Part shown: in pieces, positions 59,225 through 64,000 of the stretch
Layout: every line of letters begins with the position of its first letter
Numbering within the stretch: the stretch's first letter is position 1
DNA from: Oscillospiraceae bacterium
Lineage (GTDB): Bacteria; Bacillota; Clostridia; Oscillospirales; Acutalibacteraceae
Direction: 5' to 3'
Assembly: GCA_003514385.1 (NCBI GenBank)
Contig: DOQR01000004.1
Location: 517,036-581,035 of the forward strand
Length of the DNA: 64,000 nt
The notes under the pieces: generated by a model
Databases searched by the model: none
Told to the model about the DNA's origin: nothing
Seen by the model: the letters and a program-made list of their open reading frames with translations, nothing else
Program-made: the position numbers and the translations under genes

Positions 59225-61606
59225 ATGGACAAATACGCAAGATTCAGATATCAGCCCTGCATCCCGCTCGGCACGGACGGTAGAAAGGTCACGGGTTCAC
59301 CCGAACACGCCGCACTCTCGAGAAGAGCCGCCGGCGAGGGCATGGTACTGCTCAAAAACAGACTCCGCACTCTGCCGCTTATGCGCGGAACAAGAGTCGC
59401 ACTCTTCGGCAAGGCGACTATAGAATACATAAAGGGCGGCGGCGGAAGCGGCGACGTTTTCTGCGCCTACATCCGCAATGTCTATGACGGATTCAGTCAG
59501 AAGGAAGCCGAGGGCAAGGTCAGCGTGTTCAAGCCGACCGTCGAGTTCTACAAAGAATACGTCAAGGAGGCGAGCAAGCGCATCCCGACCCGCGCCCAGA
59601 TCGAAAAGATATGGGACAAGGTCAACGCCATGTCCTTCTGCAAAGAGAAAGACGATATAATCTACGACACCTTCGCGAGCATGCATGTTGCCGAGGCGCA
59701 TATGCCCGACGAGCTCATAGCGGAGGCAGCCGCGAACGCGGATATCGCGATAATAACCCTCAGCCGCTTCTCCGCAGAGGGCGTTGACAGAAAGGCTATC
59801 CCCGGCGACTACTACCTTTCGGACACGGAGAAGAGCCTCATCGACCGAGTCGCTGCGGCGTTCCCGAACACAGTTATAGTCCTCAACTCCGGCGCAGTCG
59901 TTGACTGCGAGTATTTCGCGGACAATGAAAAAGTCGGCGCGATAATCTCCGGCTGGCAGGGCGGACTCGAGGGCGGCATGGCGATTGCAGACATTATCTG
60001 CGGCGATGTCAACCCCTCCGGCAAATTGGCGGACACTATCCCCGACTCCTACGACTCATATCAGAACGCGCAGGAGTTCCTGACAGGCTTCGAGCATCTC
60101 GATTATTTTGATGACATATATGTCGGCTACCGCTATTTCGAGACGATTCCCGGCGCCGCCGAAAAAGTTCGCTATCCGTTCGGCTTCGGTCTCTCTTATA
60201 CTGATTTCGAGTTCAGCGGCGCATTCTGCGGCGAGAGCGACGGAAAGATAGTCGCCGCGGTGACGGTCAAAAACATCGGCAAAGTGCCCGGCAAAGAGGT
60301 CGTTCAGCTCTATTACAGCGCGCCGCAGGGCAAGCTCGGCAAGCCCGCAAAAGAGCTCGCCGCGTTCAAAAAGACGAAGCTGCTCTCCCCCGGCGAATCA
60401 GAGGCAATCGCGCTGAGCTTTGATATCGGCGACATGGCGAGCTTCGACGATCTCGGCAAGATAAAGAAATCAGCATTCGTGCTCGAAAAAGGCACATATT
60501 CATTTTACCTCGGAAATTCCGTCAGAGCGACTGAAAAGCTCCGCTACGACTTCGTGCTGAGCGAAGATATAATCACAAAAGAATCAAAGTCGCTCTGCAG
60601 ACCGTTCAAGCTCGAAAAGCGTCTGCTCGCGGACGGCAGCTTTGAAAATCTCCCGACGGGCGAACCCGTTTACACACGCGGCACGCACACTTCTATCGAA
60701 GCAACCGCGCCCAAAGATACAATCATGTTCGACGAAGTCGGCGAAAATATAACGCTCGACGAATTCATAAAACAGTTCACCGTCGACGAGCTTATCGACT
60801 TTGTCGGCGGGCATCAGAATCAGCCCGGAGTCTGCAACACAGGCGCGTTCGGCGGCTTAAAACGCCTCGATGTGCCGCCCGTCCCGACTGCTGACGGGCC
60901 TGCGGGTCTGCGCCTCAACGCTTCAACGGGCGTGCCCACAACGGCATGGCCCTGCGCAACGCTTCTCGCGTGCACATGGAACACGGAGCTCATTGAAGAA
61001 GTCGGCGCGGCAGGCGGCGCGGAGCTGCGAGAAAACAACTTAGGCGTATGGCTCGCACCCGCCATGAACATCCACCGCAATCCCCTGTGCGGGCGAAACT
61101 TCGAGTATTTCTCCGAGGATCCCCTCCTCGCCGGAAAGTGCTGCGCCGCCGATGTGCGCGGCATCCAGTCGCAGAAAATCGCCGCATCCGTAAAGCACTT
61201 CGCCTGCAACAACAGGGAGTCAAACCGCTTTGATTGCGATTCCCGAGTTTCCGAGCGCGCGCTCAGAGAGATATATCTGCGCGGCTTCGAGATATGCGTC
61301 AAAGAGGCTGACCCGTGGACAATTATGTCCTCCTACAATCTCATCAACGGCTGCCACACTTCGGTGAACCATGAATTGCTCACCGAGATGCTCCGCAACG
61401 AGTGGGGCTTCAAGGGCATGGTCACAACGGACTGGGGTGTCCACAGCAGCCACTCCGACGAGGTTCTCGCCGGGAACGATGTCAAGATGGGCGACGGCGA
61501 GCCCGAGGAGTTGAAAGCCGCTTTTGAAAACGGCAAGATAACCCGCGCCGACCTCGAAACAAGCGTCAAGCGCATACTCGAGCTGACGATGAAGGTCGCG
61601 GAATAA
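59225..61606 (+). CDS. GH3 glycosidase with reversed domain order
   Basis: A 793-residue protein in which the usual C-terminal parts come first. Residues 20-330 are the GH3 C-domain (GEGMVLLKNRLRTLPL, GWQGGLEGGMAIADIICGDVNPSGKLADTIP, GYRYFET, FPFGFGLSYTDF-like). A fibronectin-like domain follows (to about 460). The (beta/alpha)8 domain with the nucleophile aspartate in GMVTTDWGVHS and KHFACNN, NFEYFSEDP comes last. This order is known from a few rumen beta-glucosidases. It is cytoplasmic and follows the phosphoesterase by 26 bases. Confidence 0.92.
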   Translation: MDKYARFRYQPCIPLGTDGRKVTGSPEHAALSRRAAGEGMVLLKNRLRTLPLMRGTRVALFGKATIEYIKGGGGSGDVFCAYIRNVYDGFSQKEAEGKVSVFKPTVEFYKEYVKEASKRIPTRAQIEKIWDKVNAMSFCKEKDDIIYDTFASMHVAEAHMPDELIAEAAANADIAIITLSRFSAEGVDRKAIPGDYYLSDTEKSLIDRVAAAFPNTVIVLNSGAVVDCEYFADNEKVGAIISGWQGGLEGGMAIADIICGDVNPSGKLADTIPDSYDSYQNAQEFLTGFEHLDYFDDIYVGYRYFETIPGAAEKVRYPFGFGLSYTDFEFSGAFCGESDGKIVAAVTVKNIGKVPGKEVVQLYYSAPQGKLGKPAKELAAFKKTKLLSPGESEAIALSFDIGDMASFDDLGKIKKSAFVLEKGTYSFYLGNSVRATEKLRYDFVLSEDIITKESKSLCRPFKLEKRLLADGSFENLPTGEPVYTRGTHTSIEATAPKDTIMFDEVGENITLDEFIKQFTVDELIDFVGGHQNQPGVCNTGAFGGLKRLDVPPVPTADGPAGLRLNASTGVPTTAWPCATLLACTWNTELIEEVGAAGGAELRENNLGVWLAPAMNIHRNPLCGRNFEYFSEDPLLAGKCCAADVRGIQSQKIAASVKHFACNNRESNRFDCDSRVSERALREIYLRGFEICVKEADPWTIMSSYNLINGCHTSVNHELLTEMLRNEWGFKGMVTTDWGVHSSHSDEVLAGNDVKMGDGEPEELKAAFENGKITRADLETSVKRILELTMKVAE

Positions 61607-61617
61607 ATCAGATATAA

Positions 61618-61647
61618 AGCAAAGCAGTCGCCCGCGCGGCTGCTTTT
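61618..61647 (+). terminator. GH3 terminator
   Basis: AAAGCAG pairs with CTGCTTT, with an inner TCGC/GCGG pairing and a T-run, 13 bases after the stop codon. Confidence 0.8.
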
Positions 61648-61704
61648 GCATGTTCGGGCTATATTACGCCCGTTTTGTCTGCGGCTTTTTGGCAAAAATC
61701 GACA

Positions 61705-61733
61705 TTGCAAAATATATTTTTCAATGATATACT
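61705..61733 (+). promoter_or_regulatory. orphan promoter with motif repeat, possible small RNA
   Basis: TTGCAA (61705-61710), 17 bases, TATACT (61728-61733), with TG before the -10. The octamer TTATTAAT follows twice (61738-61745, 61752-61759), the second within GCGTTATTAAT. No ORF lies downstream before recQ, but a run of seven T ends a GC-rich stretch near 61815, so a 75-base RNA is possible. Confidence 0.4.
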
Positions 61734-61940
61734 TTAATTATTAATGCAGCGTTATTAATCGTTGATGGGGACCGCCATAAGCCTGTCCGCAAAAGCCGGG
61801 ATGCCTTTTTTTCCACCTTTTGTGCATCGTCTTTCCCCTGCGGTCGGATTATCCCCGTTTTGTGCACCCGCAGGCGGCATTTTGCAGGCAGAGCGGCGGA
61901 TAAATAACGGAAAGAATTCCGTCTTTTGGTTATTTGATTG

Positions 61941-61955
61941 ATAACGCTGCGTTAT
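61941..61955. promoter_or_regulatory. perfect palindrome ATAACGC-T-GCGTTAT
   Basis: A 15-base palindrome that shares GCGTTAT with the motifs at 56866 and 61751. It lies 50 bases upstream of the recQ promoter. The other bases of 61820-62005 show no gene. Confidence 0.45.
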
Positions 61956-62005
61956 AAATATTTCAGGCGGTCGGTGATTTTTCGCCCGCCGTTATTTTTA
62001 TTTTC

Positions 62006-62034
62006 TTGATGTTTTTCGCGCCGCAGAGTATAAT
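62006..62034 (+). promoter_or_regulatory. recQ promoter
   Basis: TTGATG (62006-62011), 17 bases, TATAAT (62029-62034), 34 bases before the GTG start. Confidence 0.7.
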
Positions 62035-62068
62035 TAATTTTATAAATATTTCTGTTGAGGTGCAAACG

Positions 62069-63892
62069 GTGAGGGACAAGCTCAGCGTATTAAAAGAATA
62101 TTTCGGCCACGATTCTTTCCGCGAGGGGCAGGGCAGAATAACGGACAGCCTGCTCGGCGGGCGCGATGTTCTCGGCATCATGCCCACTGGCGCCGGGAAG
62201 TCGATATGCTATCAGGTGCCCGCACTCATGTTTGACGGCATCACTATTGTCGTCTCCCCGCTCATCTCTCTGATGAAAGATCAAGTCAGCGCGCTCGTCC
62301 AGTCGGGCGTCGCCGCCGCATATATAAACAGCTCACTGACCCACGCGCAGTATCTGAAAGTGCTGCAAAACACGGAGAATGGCAAATATAAAATAATTTA
62401 TGTCGCACCGGAGCGGCTCTGCGCGCCTGCTTTTCTCGGAATATGCCGCAATCTCAATATATCCATGGTCGCGGTCGACGAGGCGCACTGCGTCTCGCAA
62501 TGGGGTCAGGATTTTCGCCCGAGCTATCTGAAAATACCCGATTTTATCGACGCTCTTAACTCTCGTCCCGTTGTCGGCGCGTTTACCGCTACCGCCACGG
62601 GAGCCGTCAGAGATGATATAAAAACGCTGCTCAGGCTCGTCTCCCCGCTCGTTGTCACGACGGGCTTCGACAGGCCGAACCTGTTCTTTTCTGTCATGCA
62701 GCCGAAGAACAAATCGATCGAGCTGATGAAGCTGATAAAAGAGCGCAAGAATGAATCCGGCATAGTTTATTGCTCGACGCGCAAGGCGGTCGAGGAAGTG
62801 TGCGAACTGCTTCAAAAAAACGGATTCGCCGCTACCCGCTACCACGCGGGGCTTGATGAAAATGAACGCAGGCGCAATCAGGACGATTTTGTCTATGACC
62901 GTGCGCCGATAATGGTCGCCACAAACGCCTTCGGCATGGGAATCGACAAATCGAATGTCTCGTTCGTCATCCACTACAACATGCCGAAGAATATGGAGAG
63001 CTACTATCAGGAGGCGGGACGCGCCGGGCGCGACGGCAGGAGTGCGGACTGTATTCTGCTCTACAGCGCAAAGGATGTGCGGACGAATCAGTTCTTAATA
63101 AACAACTCCGAGCCGAACCCCGACCTCACCGAGGATGAGCAGGAAGAGGTCAGACGGCGCGACAGAGAGCGGCTCAAGCAGATGACTTTTTACTGCACGA
63201 CGCACAAATGTCTGCGCAAATTCATACTCGAATATTTCGGCGACAAGGGCCCCGAGCGGTGCGAAAAGTGCTCCAACTGCCTCTCGAATCACGAGAACAC
63301 GGATATCACGGTTGACGCGCAGAAGATAATGTCATGCGTCGCGCGGACGGGTCAGCGATACGGCAAAAAAGTAATTTGCGATGTCCTGCGCGGGAGCAAA
63401 AACGAGCGGCTGATATCAGCCGGACTGAGCAGACAATCTACCTACGGCATAATGGCGGACTGCCCCGAAAAGCGGCTGCGCGACATCATCGACCATCTCT
63501 GCGAAAACGGATACATGACCGCACAGTGCGACGAATACCCGATACTCAAACTCGCGCCGAAGAGCCGCGGAGTTCTGACGGGTCAGGAGACGCTGCGCAT
63601 GATGCTCGAGATACCGCAGAAAAAGAAAGCTGCCGCCGCAAAAGACGCTCCGCTCCCGCCGGCGGATGAAAAGCTCCTCGCCGCGCTCAAAGATCTGCGA
63701 AAAAGCCTCGCCATGCGGCAGAGCGTACCGGCGTATGTCGTTTTCAGCGACGCAACGCTTATGGATATGTGCCGCATAAAGCCGAAAAACCGGGACGAAT
63801 TCATGGAGGTCTCCGGAGTCGGCCAGGCAAAATCCCAGCGCTACGGGGAAGTTTTCCTCGCAGTCATTGCGGAATTCTCAGAAGATATATAA
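62069..63892 (+). CDS. recQ: ATP-dependent DNA helicase RecQ
   Basis: A 607-residue 3'-5' helicase for recombination and fork repair. Motif 0 and I (FREGQ, PTGAGKS at 39-45), DEAH, FTATAT, the second RecA domain (FGMGIDKSNVSFVIH, QEAGRAGRDG), the zinc site (C..CHKC-type, RCEKCSNC) with winged helix, and an HRDC domain at the end (VFSDATLMDMCRIKPKN) are all present. The GTG start was selected for its GAGGTG site; the longer reading would begin in the promoter. Confidence 0.95.
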   Translation: MRDKLSVLKEYFGHDSFREGQGRITDSLLGGRDVLGIMPTGAGKSICYQVPALMFDGITIVVSPLISLMKDQVSALVQSGVAAAYINSSLTHAQYLKVLQNTENGKYKIIYVAPERLCAPAFLGICRNLNISMVAVDEAHCVSQWGQDFRPSYLKIPDFIDALNSRPVVGAFTATATGAVRDDIKTLLRLVSPLVVTTGFDRPNLFFSVMQPKNKSIELMKLIKERKNESGIVYCSTRKAVEEVCELLQKNGFAATRYHAGLDENERRRNQDDFVYDRAPIMVATNAFGMGIDKSNVSFVIHYNMPKNMESYYQEAGRAGRDGRSADCILLYSAKDVRTNQFLINNSEPNPDLTEDEQEEVRRRDRERLKQMTFYCTTHKCLRKFILEYFGDKGPERCEKCSNCLSNHENTDITVDAQKIMSCVARTGQRYGKKVICDVLRGSKNERLISAGLSRQSTYGIMADCPEKRLRDIIDHLCENGYMTAQCDEYPILKLAPKSRGVLTGQETLRMMLEIPQKKKAAAAKDAPLPPADEKLLAALKDLRKSLAMRQSVPAYVVFSDATLMDMCRIKPKNRDEFMEVSGVGQAKSQRYGEVFLAVIAEFSEDI

Positions 63893-63900
63893 ATAACTGT

Positions 63901-63967
63901 TATATATGACAAACCGCCGACCTCAAGCACCTGCGTGGTGACACTTGGGTCAGCGGTTTGCTATATG
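63901..63967. repeat. long imperfect inverted repeat after recQ
   Basis: TATA..GACAAACCGCCGACCTCAAG and, inverted, the arm ending AGCGGTTTGCTATATG pair over nearly 30 bases with a few mismatches. It lies eight bases after the recQ stop. It may be a terminator or a small mobile repeat; the final 33 bases of the window hold no visible gene. Confidence 0.6.
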
Positions 63968-64000
63968 TAGGAGTTTAAAGAAGGTATCGATATTAATATA

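Noticed and set aside
1..64000. CRISPR arrays, insertion sequences, rRNA genes
   Set aside because: No regularly spaced repeats, transposase genes or rRNA motifs were seen.

Overview
The window looks like a chromosome segment of an uncultured, gut- or rumen-type Clostridia, most likely Oscillospirales or Ruminococcaceae-like. The DNA is GC-rich for a Firmicute, has Gram-positive ribosome binding sites, carries a bofA/yaaL pair typical of spore-forming lineages and an FtsEX-PcsB-type operon, and holds many plant- or host-glycan hydrolases. The taxon is inferred from gene content only. The few decayed genes (truncated PPC and DarA genes, a frameshifted GNAT gene) could be real or assembly artefacts.

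Layout: 1-284 is a minus-strand tRNA cluster. 367-5296 holds an SDR gene divergent from a PadR regulator that leads two tandem membrane paralogs. 5342-9210 is an esterase plus GH38 mannosidase operon. 9324-21170 is a compact phage-derived cassette: complete DNA-packaging and capsid genes (small and large terminase, portal, protease, decoration, capsid, connectors), an adhesin/fibre set, amidase and holin. It has no recognisable tail tube, tape measure, integrase, repressor or replication genes. In its middle a regulator that fuses sigma-70 region 4 to an XRE helix-turn-helix sits behind a consensus promoter (TTGACA-N17-TATAAT) and a perfect Gram-positive LexA/SOS box. The most interesting reading of the window is a DNA-damage-inducible, GTA-like or PBSX-like particle element.

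21303-31159 is core: mgtE with an attenuator-like leader, gap, an ftsE-ftsX-M23 peptidase-S41 operon in which the S41 'protease' has lost both catalytic residues, a PucR/CdaR-type regulator and ylmH. 31325-37135 holds a second PadR/permease-prefix pair and a three-gene ABC system whose leader contains two minute ORFs and a terminator hairpin. 37234-40067 is a GH39-like/GH63-like operon. 40224-41763 holds a small membrane protein with a possible upstream ORF, tRNA-Val, bofA and yaaL.

41892-48818 is a six-gene operon: mannose-6-phosphate isomerase, ABC-F, GH78 rhamnosidase, GNAT, Gfo/Idh oxidoreductase and a truncated PPC-domain gene. The last runs tail-to-tail into a truncated DarA gene. 48977-51724 is a DUF1854/ABC exporter pair. 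52305-61647 is a second glycan block: GPH sugar symporter, Gfo/Idh oxidoreductase, secreted unknown protein, degenerate ROK regulator, metallophosphatase and a domain-swapped GH3. Related AT-rich operator-like motifs recur in this block and in front of an orphan promoter. recQ closes the window.

Functionally, the hydrolases, symporter, oxidoreductases and ManA suggest uptake and breakdown of short mannose-, rhamnose- or xylose-containing oligosaccharides inside the cell, since no hydrolase shows a signal peptide. No CRISPR array, insertion sequence or rRNA was seen.
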